The notes: generated by a model from the letters alone, not told the origin. A stretch of 64,000 bases of DNA from Luteolibacter luteus (GCF_012913485.1 NZ_CP051774.1:6324001-6388000); one strand, 5' to 3'. Shown: positions 8,729 to 18,595, counted from the stretch's first letter. Program-made: numbers and translations.

Positions 8729-9829
8729 TCACACCGCCGCGGCCATCACCGAGTCCATCACCTCCAGGCAACGGCGGTTCTGCTCGGGCGTGCCGATGGA
8801 AATGCGGACCCAGTCCGGCAGCTTGTAGCCGCTCATGGCGCGGATGATCACGCCTTGCTTCAGCATGTCGCGGAAGAGCTTGTCGCCCTCACCCACCTTC
8901 ACGAGGATGAAGTTCGCGACGCTCGGCACATACTCGAGGCCGCGCTCCTTGAAGGCCGCTTCATAGAAAGCCAGGCCTTCCTTGTTGATCGCCCTTGTCT
9001 TCGCGACGTGATCGGCATCTTCCAGCGCGGCGAGGGCGCCGGCCTGGGCGATGGCGTTCGTGTTGAATGGCTGGCGAGCTTTCTGGAGAATCTCCGCGAC
9101 GCCCTTCGAACAGAGGCCGTAGCCAATGCGCAGAGCGGCGAGACCGTGGATCTTCGAGCAGGTGCGCAGCACCGCCACATTGCGGCCTTCACGCACGTAC
9201 TTCAGCACATCCGGCGCATCATCGAGGAACTCGTGATACGCCTCGTCAAAGGCCACCACCACGTGATCCGGAACGCGGGCCATGAAACGGTCCAGCGCTT
9301 CCTGGCCGACGACGGTGCCGGTCGGGTTATTCGGATTCGCGATGAAGACGAGGCGCGTGTTCGGCGTGATCGCATCCGCCATCGCCTCCAGATCGTGGAC
9401 GAAATTCGGATCCGGCACTTCCACGTACTTCGCGCCGAAGAGGGTCGCCATCAGCTTGTAGACGACGAATGCGTGCTCCGCGGCGATGAGTTCCGCCTGC
9501 GGATTCAGGAAGCTGTGGCAGAGCAGCTCGATGATTTCATTCGAGCCGTTTCCGAGCACGACGTTGGAGATATCCATGTCGAAGCGCTTCGCGATGGCGG
9601 TGCGCAATTTCCAGCCGCCACCATCCGGGTAAATATGCGACTCACCGAGCGCCTTCTCCATCGCCGCCTTCGCCAGCGGCGAGGGTCCCAGGGGATTTTC
9701 ATTGGACGCGACCTTCACGATGTCTGCCGGGTTCAGCCCCAGCTCGCGTGCGGTTTCTTCGATGGGCTTGCCGGGCTCGTAGGCGATGAGATCGCAGACG
9801 AAGCGGTTGGCGGATTGCTCGATGGCCAT
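8729..9829 (-). CDS. hisC: Histidinol-phosphate aminotransferase
   Basis: A class I/II PLP-dependent aminotransferase that converts imidazole-acetol phosphate to histidinol phosphate in histidine biosynthesis. Motifs include KVASNENPLGPSPLA near the N-terminus, YPDGGGWKLRTAIA, NVVLGNGSNEII, FIANPNNPTGT (substrate/PLP loop), VAFDEAYHEF (Asp for PLP nitrogen) and the Schiff-base lysine in RTCSKIHGLAALRIGYG at about residue 225. The length of 366 residues is normal. I chose the ATG at 9829; a GTG seven codons earlier (9850) is in frame and possible. The gene stands alone with no other his genes nearby, and its stop codon abuts the 25-bp tandem array. Confidence 0.95.
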   Translation of the reverse strand: MAIEQSANRFVCDLIAYEPGKPIEETARELGLNPADIVKVASNENPLGPSPLAKAAMEKALGESHIYPDGGGWKLRTAIAKRFDMDISNVVLGNGSNEIIELLCHSFLNPQAELIAAEHAFVVYKLMATLFGAKYVEVPDPNFVHDLEAMADAITPNTRLVFIANPNNPTGTVVGQEALDRFMARVPDHVVVAFDEAYHEFLDDAPDVLKYVREGRNVAVLRTCSKIHGLAALRIGYGLCSKGVAEILQKARQPFNTNAIAQAGALAALEDADHVAKTRAINKEGLAFYEAAFKERGLEYVPSVANFILVKVGEGDKLFRDMLKQGVIIRAMSGYKLPDWVRISIGTPEQNRRCLEVMDSVMAAAV

Positions 9830-9972
9830 GCCGCAGGCTAGGCGGGGCACCGGCGGGGGGCAAGAGCGGAGAGGAAGTTCGGGCCGCGCCTGCGGAGCGA
9901 GGGGTCCGGTGCATCGAAATCACCCCTCGACCGCGGGCCATTCCTCATATCTCATCTGCGCGCCTCCACCCC

Positions 9973-11937
9973 ATGTTTTCCACCCGCCCCCTCCTGCCTC
10001 TCCTCCTCGCCGCCGCCGGGATCTCGAGTCTTCCGGCTGCTTCCACGCCCCTCTCCCTCGTCATCCGGGAAGACCAGCGGCTGAGCGTCTCCGGCCTGCC
10101 CGCGGAACTCGCCGCGAAGAGCTTCGGCGGACAACTCCAGGTCAGCGGAAATACCGCCATCTTCCTCGGCAGCGGCATCCAGGAAAACTCCGTGGAGCTC
10201 GGCGTCTACGTCTACGTCTTTGAAAACGGCAGCTGGAATTTCCAGCAGCGCATCCTGGGCAACTACGTCCCGCCGAATTCCGAGTTCGGACACGCCATCG
10301 CCATCGATGGGGATACCATCGTCATCAGCGCCTCCGCCGCGCCGAATGGCGCGATCCAGAATGCCGGCTGCCTGCTCGTCTACACCCGCAACAATGGCGT
10401 CTGGGATCTGCAGGCAAAGCTCCACGCGAAGGACTCCGCCACCGGGGATTTCCTCGGCGATGGCATCGCGATCCATGACGATACCATCCTGACGCTCGCC
10501 CATGGCGACATCAACAACTCCGGGAACAACGCGGGGAATGCCTACATTTTCCATCGCGCGAATGGCATCTGGACCCAGCAGGCCGATCTGCCGACGAGCA
10601 CCGCCATGCTTTCGACGAGTCCTTATGAAGAGCGCCCGCTCCGCGTCGCCCTCCATGGGGATGTGGCCGTGGTTGGCTCGCCCTTCGATGAAGATCACGG
10701 GGCAGCCGCGGGCGGAAAGGTTTTCGTCTTCGGCCGCAGGGGTTCTGTCTGGACGGCAGGCGCCCCGCTCGTCTTGACCCCCACTCCCCAGCCCTACGAA
10801 TTCGCCGGCACCACCGTCGCCACGGATGGCAGGACGATCCTAGTAGGCGCGGTGCAGGGCGGTGTGACCGGTGGCGAGGGCAAGGTCTATGTCTGCCGCT
10901 TGCAGAACTCCGGCGCATGGCAGACGGAGCAAGTCCTCACGGATGGCAATAGCGATGCCATCGATGCCATCCAGCGCTTCGGCTCCACGCTGGACATCGA
11001 GGACGATACCCTGCTCATCGGCGGTCCCGGTGCCAGCAGTGATGGCCTGGGCACGCAGGCTGGCTCCGCCTTTGTCTTCCGCCGCGATGCGCAGGGCTCA
11101 TGGCAGCAGCTGCGCCGCTTGCTCCCGGAGGGCACCGACAATGGCGGCACGGGCTTCGGCTCCGCGATGGCCCTGCATGGCCGTGACTCGATGCTCATCG
11201 CCAGCAAGGAAGAAGATGGCACGATCACCTTTGACCCCACGCTGAACAATCGCGGTGTGATCCTTTCGCTGAGCCTGATCACGCCCCAGGGCATGCCGCT
11301 CTACCTGCTGACCCGGGCGGACAAGAATCACGACGAATTCCTGTCCACGCACGAGTGGGATACCTACTTCCCCGTCGATCGCCTCACCGCGACCGTCTTC
11401 GGCATGATCGATGCGAACCGCTCCGAAGGCGTCGACTATCTGGAGCTGGATGCCGCGCTGGCCGATCCCGCCGCGCCGCGTGCCTACCATCTCTGGATGG
11501 ATTACCTGGAGATGACATCGGAGCTCGATGCGGATGGCGACCTGCTGCTCAGCCGTGATGAATTGCTTTCCATGTATCCGCCGGGCAAGGCAGGTGCGAA
11601 GAAGACGGATGCCTTCCTCAAGCGACTGAAGATTTCCTCCTCGCCGACCATCCCGCAATGGTTCCGCGGCAAGGGCCTGCCGACCATGGCGCAATACGAT
11701 GCCGCGATCCTTGCGCGGAGCCAGCGCGGTGAACTCGCGGCGCAGCTGGATACGGATGAGGATGGCCAGGTGAGCCGCCAGGAGTTCGCCGCCCTTTTTC
11801 CGGTGAAGGTGGCCGTGGGGAAAGTCGATGCAGCCTGGAGATCCGCCACTGGCACGCCGAAGAAGGTCGCGCTGCCTGCGGAGATTTCGATCGGGGGGTT
11901 TATCGAGGCCCCCGTGCTTCCGAAGGTGAAGAAGTAG
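9973..11937 (+). CDS. FG-GAP propeller and EF-hand exported protein, paralog 1
   Basis: The 654-residue protein starts with a signal peptide (RPLLPLLLAAAGISSLPAAS). About six FG-GAP type blades follow between residues 45 and 430, for example FGHAIAIDGDTIVISA, FAGTTVATDGRTILVGAV and FGSTLDIEDDTLLIGGPG. The C-terminal 210 residues hold EF-hand loops: DKNHDEFLSTHEW (about 450), DANRSEGVDYLEL (about 480), DADGDLLLSRDEL (about 518) and DTDEDGQVSRQEF (about 593). It is probably a calcium-binding secreted or surface protein; ligand unknown. There is no PEP-CTERM tail. A close paralog follows at 12813, and the two are separated only by repeat DNA, so this is a tandem duplication. Confidence 0.88.
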   Translation: MFSTRPLLPLLLAAAGISSLPAASTPLSLVIREDQRLSVSGLPAELAAKSFGGQLQVSGNTAIFLGSGIQENSVELGVYVYVFENGSWNFQQRILGNYVPPNSEFGHAIAIDGDTIVISASAAPNGAIQNAGCLLVYTRNNGVWDLQAKLHAKDSATGDFLGDGIAIHDDTILTLAHGDINNSGNNAGNAYIFHRANGIWTQQADLPTSTAMLSTSPYEERPLRVALHGDVAVVGSPFDEDHGAAAGGKVFVFGRRGSVWTAGAPLVLTPTPQPYEFAGTTVATDGRTILVGAVQGGVTGGEGKVYVCRLQNSGAWQTEQVLTDGNSDAIDAIQRFGSTLDIEDDTLLIGGPGASSDGLGTQAGSAFVFRRDAQGSWQQLRRLLPEGTDNGGTGFGSAMALHGRDSMLIASKEEDGTITFDPTLNNRGVILSLSLITPQGMPLYLLTRADKNHDEFLSTHEWDTYFPVDRLTATVFGMIDANRSEGVDYLELDAALADPAAPRAYHLWMDYLEMTSELDADGDLLLSRDELLSMYPPGKAGAKKTDAFLKRLKISSSPTIPQWFRGKGLPTMAQYDAAILARSQRGELAAQLDTDEDGQVSRQEFAALFPVKVAVGKVDAAWRSATGTPKKVALPAEISIGGFIEAPVLPKVKK

Positions 11938-11946
11938 GCCGCGAGA

Positions 11947-12208
11947 TGCTCCGCAGGAGCGGTCCGAAAGAAAATGTAGCGGCGCTCTATGAGCGTCGGA
12001 CTTTGGCGGCATGGGCCGCATCGGGCGATGTTCGCTTCATGCTCCGCAGGAGCGGTCAGGGAGGGATGTAGCGGCGCTCTATGAGCGTCGGACTTTAGCG
12101 GCATGGGCCGCATCGGGGGATTTTCGCATCATGCTCCGCAGGAGCGGTCAGGGAGGGATGTAGCGGCGCTCTATGAGCGTCGGACTTTAGCGGCATGGGC
12201 CGCATCGA
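11947..12208 (+). repeat. R2 array, 3 units (forward)
   Basis: Three forward R2 units begin 10 bp after the stop of the preceding gene (11947, 12041 and 12132). They form the left half of a mirror-symmetric locus with R1 copy 6 at its centre. Confidence 0.95.
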
Positions 12209-12236
12209 GCGGTTTTCGCCAAACGCTTGCGTCCAA

Positions 12237-12539
12237 GGCCCCGGAGGGGGCCATAGCCAATAGCCGGTGGTCGAGCGCAGCGAAAACCACCGGTTGGGTC
12301 GGAGGCGATATTGAACCCCGGCAGGGGTTCCGGCGCGCGGGAAGTCACCTCAAGATCCGCTTCCGCACTTACTAGGGAACTCCTTCGGCATCACGGATTC
12401 CACGAACTTCATCCAGGCATCGGGGCACATCGCTGGAACCCCGTCCGGGGTTCCATTCTCTGCGTGGGCCAACCGGTGGTTTTCGCTGCGCTCGACCACC
12501 GGCTATTGGCTGATTGCCCTCCGGGCAATGAGACCGGAC
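12237..12539 (-). repeat. R1 REPIN-like element, copy 6 (reverse)
   Basis: Full copy; the left arm uses the GGCCCCGGAGGGGGCC variant end and the right arm ends ATTGCCCTCCGGGCAAT. The common R1 right flank (GAGACCGGACCAGTCGAACT, then TGTTAGAGAATCGATGATCC) follows. Confidence 0.95.
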
Positions 12540-12570
12540 CAGTCGAACTTGTTAGAGAATCGATGATCCT

Positions 12571-12740
12571 CCGATGCGGCTGATGCCGCGAGTTTGCGAC
12601 GGTCATAGACCGACGCTACATTTTCTCTCGGACCGCTCCGGTGGAGCGTGATGGGTGGATCCCCCGATGCGGCCTGTGCCGCCAATCACCTACGCTCATA
12701 GAGCGCCGCTACATTTTCTTTCGGACCGCTCTTGCGGAGC
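12571..12740 (-). repeat. R2 array, 2 units (reverse)
   Basis: Two reverse-oriented units at 12571 and 12664 complete the mirror locus 11947-12740 between the two FG-GAP/EF-hand paralogs. No gene is seen in 11938-12812. Confidence 0.95.
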
Positions 12741-12812
12741 CCTCGTCCCACGCCTCGAAATCGCCCCTCGACCGGATGCCATTCCTGATATCTCATCCGC
12801 GCGCCCTCACGC

Positions 12813-14765
12813 ATGTTTTCCATCCGCTCCGTCTCCCCTCTCCTCGCCGCTGCCGGGATCTGTATTCTCCCTGCCGCGACGCCGCTTTCCCTGGTGACCC
12901 GGGAAGACCAGCGCCTGAGCGTCTCCAGCCTGCCCGCGGAATTCGCGGCGAAGAGCTTCGGCGGACGACTTCAGGTCAGCGGGGATACCGCCGTCTTCCT
13001 CGGCAACAGCACCGGGCCGAGGTATTGGGAAAAAAGCGTCTATATCTACGTCTTTCAAAACGGCAGCTGGACCTTCCAGCAGTGCATCCCGGGGAACGTG
13101 GTCGGAGAGTATTCCGAATTCGCCCACTCCATCGCCCTCTCCGGAGACACCCTCGTGGTCAGCGCCCCCTACGAGCCGAAGGGCGAGCTCCCGGGTGCCG
13201 GCTGCCTCCTCGTCTATGAGCGTCACAACGGGACATGGACCCTCCAGACAAAGCTCTTCGCGGAGGACGCCGCCAAGGATGATTCCCTCGGCGATGGCGT
13301 GGTGATCGATGGGGATACGATCATGAGCCTCGCCCACGGCGGCCTCAACAACTGGGGTGGAAATGCGGGCAGCGCCTACTTCTTCCATCGCCAGAATGGT
13401 ATCTGGACCCAGGGTGCCGAATTGCCGACCCCGCGCAGCACGCAGGACCGGCCGTCCTCGTCTCCGCTCCGCCTGGCACTTTCCGGGGATCACGCCGCGG
13501 TTGGCTTTTCCTTCGGTTACTACCAGGGGAAACTCGGTGCCGGGCAAGTCTTCCTCTTCCGCCGCGAGGGTGGCGTCTGGTCGCCGGATGGCATCCTCGC
13601 CTCGCCGGACGGCCCGAAGGATTACGAGTTCTTCGGCAGCAGCCTGGCCATGGATGGCGAGACGCTTCTGGTGAGCGCCGTGCAAGGCGGCGCGGCCGGT
13701 GGCGAGGGAAAGGCCTTCACCTACCGGAAGCTCCCGGACGGCGGATGGGAATACACGGGAAAACTCGACGATGGCACGCCGGATTACAGCGAGTCGATGA
13801 TGCGCTTCGGATCTACGATGGTCGTCGTAGGAGACACCGCGGTGATCGGCGGGCCGAATGCCAGCCACGATCTTCGCGGGCTGGATGCCGGCTCGGCCTT
13901 TGTCTTCCGCCGCAATCAGAACGGCAGCTGGGATCGCCTCCGCCGCCTGCTCCCGGAGGGGACGGACAATAGCGGCACGGGCTTCGGCTCCACGATGGCT
14001 CTCCATGGCCGCGACTCCCTGCTCATCGTCGGCGCGGAAGACGATGGCACCATCACCTACGAACCGTGGCGGAACAATCGCGGCGTGGTCATTTCCCTGA
14101 GCCTGATCACGCCCGAGGGCCTGCCGCTCCGCGTGCTGAACCTGGCGGACACGAATCACGACGAGACCCTCTCCCCGCTCGAGTGGGACCAGCTTTTCCC
14201 CGTCGATCGCCTTACCTCGACCGTGTTCGGCACGATCGATTGGAATCGCAGCTCCAGTGTGGACTATCTCGAGTTGGACCTCGCCCTGGCCGATCCCGCC
14301 GCGCCGCCTGCTTATCATCTCTGGATGGATTACCTCCAGGCATCTTCGGAGCTCGATGCCGATGGCGACCTGCGGCTTAGCCGCGATGAATTGCTTTCCA
14401 TGTATCCGCCGGGGAAGACCGGAGCGAAGCAGGCCGATGCTTTCCTCAAGCGACTGAAGATCCCGGCACCGATCACCACCGCGCAGTGGTTCCGCGGCAA
14501 GGGCCTGCCGACCATGGCACAATATGATGCCGCGATCGTTGCGCGGAGCCAGCGCGGTGAACTCGCGGCGCAGCTGGATACAGATGAGAATGGTCAGGTG
14601 AGCCGCCAGGAGTTCGCTGCTCTGTTTCCGGTGAAGGTGGCGGTGGGGAAAGTCGATGCGGCCTGGAGATCCGCCACTGGCACGCCGAAGAAGGTCGTCG
14701 CGCCTGCGGAGATTTCGATCGCGGGTTTTATCGAGGCCCCCGTGCTTCCGAAGGTGAAGAGGTAG
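12813..14765 (+). CDS. FG-GAP propeller and EF-hand exported protein, paralog 2
   Basis: The 650-residue tandem paralog of the protein at 9973 has the same layout: signal peptide (VSPLLAAAGICILPAA), FG-GAP-like blades (FAHSIALSGDTLVVSA, FFGSSLAMDGETLLVSAV, FGSTMVVVGDTAVIGGPN), then EF-hand loops DTNHDETLSPLEW, DWNRSSSVDYLEL, DADGDLRLSRDEL and DTDENGQVSRQEF. The last 140 codons are almost the same as in paralog 1, while the propeller loops differ more. That points to a shared fixed C-terminus and divergent recognition surfaces, or to gene conversion at the 3' end. Both genes appear intact. The start was chosen at the ATG directly before the signal peptide. Confidence 0.88.
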   Translation: MFSIRSVSPLLAAAGICILPAATPLSLVTREDQRLSVSSLPAEFAAKSFGGRLQVSGDTAVFLGNSTGPRYWEKSVYIYVFQNGSWTFQQCIPGNVVGEYSEFAHSIALSGDTLVVSAPYEPKGELPGAGCLLVYERHNGTWTLQTKLFAEDAAKDDSLGDGVVIDGDTIMSLAHGGLNNWGGNAGSAYFFHRQNGIWTQGAELPTPRSTQDRPSSSPLRLALSGDHAAVGFSFGYYQGKLGAGQVFLFRREGGVWSPDGILASPDGPKDYEFFGSSLAMDGETLLVSAVQGGAAGGEGKAFTYRKLPDGGWEYTGKLDDGTPDYSESMMRFGSTMVVVGDTAVIGGPNASHDLRGLDAGSAFVFRRNQNGSWDRLRRLLPEGTDNSGTGFGSTMALHGRDSLLIVGAEDDGTITYEPWRNNRGVVISLSLITPEGLPLRVLNLADTNHDETLSPLEWDQLFPVDRLTSTVFGTIDWNRSSSVDYLELDLALADPAAPPAYHLWMDYLQASSELDADGDLRLSRDELLSMYPPGKTGAKQADAFLKRLKIPAPITTAQWFRGKGLPTMAQYDAAIVARSQRGELAAQLDTDENGQVSRQEFAALFPVKVAVGKVDAAWRSATGTPKKVVAPAEISIAGFIEAPVLPKVKR

Positions 14766-14777
14766 GCTCCGCGAGAT

Positions 14778-14946
14778 GCTCCGCAGGAGCGGTCAGGGGA
14801 AAATGTAGCGGCGCTCTATGAGCGTCGGTGGTTGGCGGCATGGGCTGCATCCTTGTGCGTTCATCCCCGTGCTCCGCAGGAGCGGTCAGGGTAAAATGTA
14901 GCGGCGCTCTATGAGCGTCGGACTTTAGCGGCATGGGCCGCATCGG
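14778..14946 (+). repeat. R2 array, 2 units (forward)
   Basis: Two forward units begin 13 bp after the stop of paralog 2 and form the left side of the mirror locus 14778-15383. Confidence 0.95.
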
Positions 14947-14974
14947 GTGGTTTTCGCCAAACGCTTGCATCCAA

Positions 14975-15266
14975 GGCCCCGGAGGGGCCATAGCCAATAG
15001 CCGGTGGTCGAGCGCAGCGAAAACCACCGGTATGGCGGGAAGTGATATCGAACCCCGGTAGGGGTTCCGGCGCGCGGGAAGTCACCTCAAGATCCACCTT
15101 CCGCACCTACCCGGGAACTCCTTCGGCACCACGGATCCACGAATTTCATCCGGGAATCGAGGCACATCGCTGGAACCCCGTCCGGGGTTCAATCCCGCGC
15201 GCGGATCTACCGGTGGTTTTCGCTGCGCTCGACCACCGGCTATTGGCTGATTGCCCTCCGGGCAAT
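14975..15266 (-). repeat. R1 REPIN-like element, copy 7 (reverse)
   Basis: Full copy in reverse orientation, preceded by the same ACGCTTGC-TCCAAGGCC linker as copies 6 and 8. Confidence 0.95.
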
Positions 15267-15305
15267 GAGACCGGACCAGTCGAACTTGTTAGAGAATGGA
15301 TGATC

Positions 15306-15383
15306 CCCCGATGCGGCCCATGCCGCCAATCACCGACGGTCATAGAGCGACGCTACATTTTTCCCTGACCGCTCCTGCGGAGC
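15306..15383 (-). repeat. R2 unit (reverse)
   Basis: A single reverse unit closes the mirror locus. The following 15384-15838 is C-rich and AT-mixed with no gene I can support; it probably holds the promoter of the PEP-CTERM gene, but no clear -35/-10 pair stands out. Confidence 0.93.
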
Positions 15384-15838
15384 CTTCGTTCGTTCGCGGA
15401 CTGGCAAGGGGCGCTCCGGCATGCCCCGCATCTAACAAAATCCACTATGCCACCATCAAATATCCCTTATCCGATATCATAACAATTTCCAATCACGCCG
15501 GAAATCGCAGCTCAACGGGGCCAATCTTCCCTCCACGATCGCGTACCAAGCATCCCCCGCAGCGATCCCCTGTTAGGCCGCTCTTGCCCACCAGCCCTTT
15601 CCCCAATCCGAATCCAACCCACTTTCCACCAATTCATTACAAAACCCCACCCTCGCCCCGCCCGACCCCCATCGGGCGATCCACCGGGTAGGCAAAATTT
15701 GGTTAACCTAGCACCGAACATCTCGAACTAAATAATTCATATTGATGCGCATATTAAAAATACGTTAGATATCCGCCGTTGTGCACTTGGCACTCTCACC
15801 CCCATAGACGAAAGCGACCGCTTCTCCCCCAAAGAATC

Positions 15839-16570
15839 GTGAACAATACACCCACCCCACCCCTTACCTCATCCCTCGCCGTGCTCGGCCTCGCCGCACT
15901 TGGTGCCTTCGGCTCCGCAAGTGCCGCGCTGGTGAATGGCGGCTTCGAAACCGGCTCCCTCGACGGCTGGACCAGCCTTGGCGACGTCGGCGTTTTCACC
16001 GGCTACGACTACGGCTCGCCCGGCAGCGTCGACGCGGATTCCGGAAAATATTCCGCGCGGCTCTTTTCCCAAGCCATCCCGGCCGGACTCATCGCGGAGA
16101 CCATGGGCCTCACCGAAGCCCAGCTGGAGTCCTACCACCAGGACATGAATGCCACCAATGGCTCCCTGATCTACCAGACCGTCTCTGCTGTGGCCGGGGA
16201 CAAGTTCGAATTCCGCTGGAACTTCGTCGAGAAAGACTGGGTCCCCTATGACGACTGGGCCTTCTATGGCGTGAAGTTCAACGACGGACCCACCCTGATC
16301 ACCAAGTTCGTCAGCCTCGGCGAAGTCGGCGCGGGAATGGGCATCACCGTCAACGGCTGGGAGAGCCTCGGCTTCGACATCACCGAGACGGGCAACTACA
16401 CCTTCTTCTTCGGCGCGCTGAATGTGAAGGATACCAGCATCCCCTCCGAGCTCTGGATCGATGGCGCCGGCCTCGGGCAAGTTTCCCCGATCCCCGAGCC
16501 CGGCAGTGCCTTGGCCTTGAGCTTGCTCGTCGGCTCCGGAGCCTTCCTCCGCCAGCGCCGCAAGCGCTGA
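15839..16570 (+). CDS. PEP-CTERM sorted exported protein
   Basis: The 243-residue protein has an N-terminal signal segment (TSSLAVLGLAALGAFGSASA) and begins its mature part with ALVNGGFETGSLDGWTSLGD, the opening of carbohydrate-binding-like beta-sandwich domains. It ends with a PEP-CTERM signal: SPIPEPGSALALSLLVGSGA, then the basic tail RQRRKR. Exosortase would process it at the membrane for surface or matrix display; no exosortase gene is in the window. I prefer the GTG at 15839, which sits just before the signal peptide; a TTG at 15779 would add 20 charged residues. A strong terminator follows. Confidence 0.85.
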   Translation: MNNTPTPPLTSSLAVLGLAALGAFGSASAALVNGGFETGSLDGWTSLGDVGVFTGYDYGSPGSVDADSGKYSARLFSQAIPAGLIAETMGLTEAQLESYHQDMNATNGSLIYQTVSAVAGDKFEFRWNFVEKDWVPYDDWAFYGVKFNDGPTLITKFVSLGEVGAGMGITVNGWESLGFDITETGNYTFFFGALNVKDTSIPSELWIDGAGLGQVSPIPEPGSALALSLLVGSGAFLRQRRKR

Positions 16571-16621
16571 GCTGCAGCGATCTCATTTTTACTGATCCCA
16601 CCCCGGAATCGACAAACCCAG

Positions 16622-16657
16622 AGAGCCGCGCCCCCTGCGCGGCTCTTTTTGTTTTTC
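16622..16657 (+). terminator. Rho-independent terminator of the PEP-CTERM gene
   Basis: A 10-bp perfect stem (AGAGCCGCGC / GCGCGGCTCT) with a five-base loop is followed by TTTTGTTTTT, 52 bp after the stop. Confidence 0.93.
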
Positions 16658-16674
16658 AGGAGTGAAATGATCCC

Positions 16675-16750
16675 TCAATGCGGCTGATGCCGCGAGTTTG
16701 CGACGGTCATAGACCGACGCTACATTTTCTTTTGGACCGCTCCTGCGGAA
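16675..16750 (-). repeat. R2 unit (reverse)
   Basis: A solitary reverse unit between the terminator and the hemW-like gene, not associated with an R1 element. Confidence 0.92.
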
Positions 16751-16852
16751 CCCGGGGGGCGGGCGCTTCCTCATTCTGCCATTCCCCCCTCGACACTCCC
16801 GGTTTCCCACTCCATGGCTGTCCCAGCCAGCTAGCCAGCCAGTCCGCCCGCC

Positions 16853-17938
16853 TTGCTCCTCTACGTCCACATTCCCTTTTGCCACCGGGTCTGCCCGTAC
16901 TGCTCCTTTTACAAGCACACCCCGGGTGACACGCCCATCGGCGCATTTGTGGACGCGCTGCTCGAGGAGGCCCGCCTGCGGCTCGCCGCGCTGACCGAAA
17001 AACCGCGCACCCTCTACCTCGGCGGCGGCACGCCCTCGATGCTTTCCCCGACGCACCTGCGCAAGCTCTTCGGCGGGCTGCGCGAGTGCATCGATTTCAG
17101 CACGCTCGAGGAAGTCACGCTGGAGGCAAACCCGGCGACCTTCGATGTCGCGAAAGCGAGGCTCTTCCGCGAGCTCGGCGTGACCCGCATTTCCCTGGGC
17201 ATCCAGTCCTTCACCCCGCACGTCCTGGAGAAGCTCGGCCGGGAGCACTCCGCCGAGGAAGCCGCCGCCTCCGTGGGTGTCCTGCGGGAAGCCGGCATGC
17301 CCTCGGTGAATATCGACCTCATGTTCGCCATCCCCGGCCAGAGCGAGGAGGATTGGCGGCAGACACTCCAGACGGCGATCGCGCTGCAGCCGGATCACAT
17401 CTCCGCGTATAACCTGACCTACGAGGAAGATACCGCATTCTTCGAATCCCTCCGCCGCGGCGAGGTCAGCGAGAGCGAGGACGTGAATGCGAGCTTCTTC
17501 CTGCTGGCCGATCGCCTCCTGCGCGAGGCCGGCTATCAGCACTACGAGACTTCGAACTACGCGAAAGCCGGGCATCACTCCTCGCACAACCGCGGCTACT
17601 GGCGCGGCGAGGATTACCTCGGCCTCGGTCCCTCCGCCGTCTCCACGCTCTCCGCCGTGCGCACGCGGAATGTGGCGGATACCGCGGCGTATGTGCAGAT
17701 GCTTGCCGCGCTCGGAAATGCGATCACGGAAAGCGAATCGCTGGATGACGAGCAGAAGCGCTTGGAACGCATCGCGCTGCTGCTGCGGACCGATGAAGGC
17801 GTCCCGCTTTCCCTCGTCGATGCCGCTGCCGTCGATCGTCTGTTAGAACACGGCCTCGCCGAAAAGCGCGGCGAGATGCTGGTGCTGACTTTGGCAGGAT
17901 CCCCGCTGGTGGATCCCATCGCCGCGGAGCTGGTGTAG
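16853..17938 (+). CDS. hemW: HemW-like radical SAM protein (coproporphyrinogen oxidase family)
   Basis: The 361-residue protein starts LLYVHIPFCHRVCPYCSFYK, with the radical SAM cluster motif C-x3-C-x2-C at the very N-terminus. Next come YLGGGTPSMLSP (SAM contact), VTLEANPATF, RISLGIQSF and IDLMFAIPGQSEEDW, all typical of the HemN/HemW family. The C-terminal half keeps YETSNYAKAGHHSSHNRGYW and YLGLGPSAVS. Family knowledge: HemW is a heme chaperone, often misannotated as oxygen-independent coproporphyrinogen III oxidase; the short N-terminus favours HemW. The start is TTG at 16853, forced because an in-frame TAG lies seven codons upstream. No heme genes are adjacent. Confidence 0.9.
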   Translation: MLLYVHIPFCHRVCPYCSFYKHTPGDTPIGAFVDALLEEARLRLAALTEKPRTLYLGGGTPSMLSPTHLRKLFGGLRECIDFSTLEEVTLEANPATFDVAKARLFRELGVTRISLGIQSFTPHVLEKLGREHSAEEAAASVGVLREAGMPSVNIDLMFAIPGQSEEDWRQTLQTAIALQPDHISAYNLTYEEDTAFFESLRRGEVSESEDVNASFFLLADRLLREAGYQHYETSNYAKAGHHSSHNRGYWRGEDYLGLGPSAVSTLSAVRTRNVADTAAYVQMLAALGNAITESESLDDEQKRLERIALLLRTDEGVPLSLVDAAAVDRLLEHGLAEKRGEMLVLTLAGSPLVDPIAAELV

Positions 17939-17950
17939 GGGCTCTCCCCG

Positions 17951-18027
17951 TGCTCCGGAGGAGCGGTCAGGATAAAATGTAGCGTCGCTCTATGAGCGTC
18001 GGACTTTGGCGGCATGGGCCGCATCGA
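17951..18027 (+). repeat. R2 unit (forward)
   Basis: One forward unit 12 bp after the hemW-like stop opens the mirror locus 17951-18560. Confidence 0.94.
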
Positions 18028-18055
18028 GGGATTCTCGCCAAACGCTTGCGTCCAA

Positions 18056-18347
18056 GGCCCCGGAGGGGCCATAGCCAATAGCCGGTGGTCGAGCGCAGCG
18101 AAAACCACCGGTTACGCCGGTGGAGGTATTGAACCCCGGTAGGGGTTCCGGCGCGCGGGAAGTCACCTCGATATCCCCGATCCGCACTTACCAGGGAACT
18201 CCTTCGGCATCGCGGACTCCACGAACTTCATCCGGGCATCGGGGCACATCGCTGGAACCCGTCCGGGGTTCCATTCACACTCCATCTCTACCGGTGGTTT
18301 TCGCTGCGCTCGACCACCGGCTATTGGCTGATTGCCCTCCGGGCAAT
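18056..18347 (-). repeat. R1 REPIN-like element, copy 8 (reverse)
   Basis: Full copy; one inner hairpin has lost a C (GGAACCCGTCCGGGGTTCC at about 18255). Confidence 0.95.
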
Positions 18348-18387
18348 GAGACCGGACCAGCCGAGCCTGTTAGAGAATCGATGATCC

Positions 18388-18595
18388 CCCGATGCGGCGT
18401 GTTGCCACGAGTTTGCGACGGTCATAGACCGACGCTACATTTTTTTCGGATCGCTCCGATGGAGCGTGATGGATGTATCCCCCGATGCGGCGTGTTGCCG
18501 CGAGTTTGCGACGGTCATAGACCGACGCTACATTTTCTTTCGGGGCGCTCCGGTGGAGCGCGATGGGTGGATGCCCCGGATGCGGCCCATGCCGC
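18388..18595 (-). repeat. R2 array, 2 full and 1 partial unit (reverse)
   Basis: Reverse units at 18388 and 18482, then a fragment GATGCGGCCCATGCCGCC near 18580, close the mirror locus. Nothing else is seen in 17939-18627. Confidence 0.93.

Noticed and set aside
8642..9841. Long forward frame opposite hisC
   Set aside because: hisC has clear catalytic motifs on the other strand; the antisense product has none.
12807..14522. Long reverse frame opposite the second FG-GAP/EF-hand gene
   Set aside because: It is a mirror of codon bias; the forward product has a signal peptide and EF-hands, the reverse product no recognisable feature.
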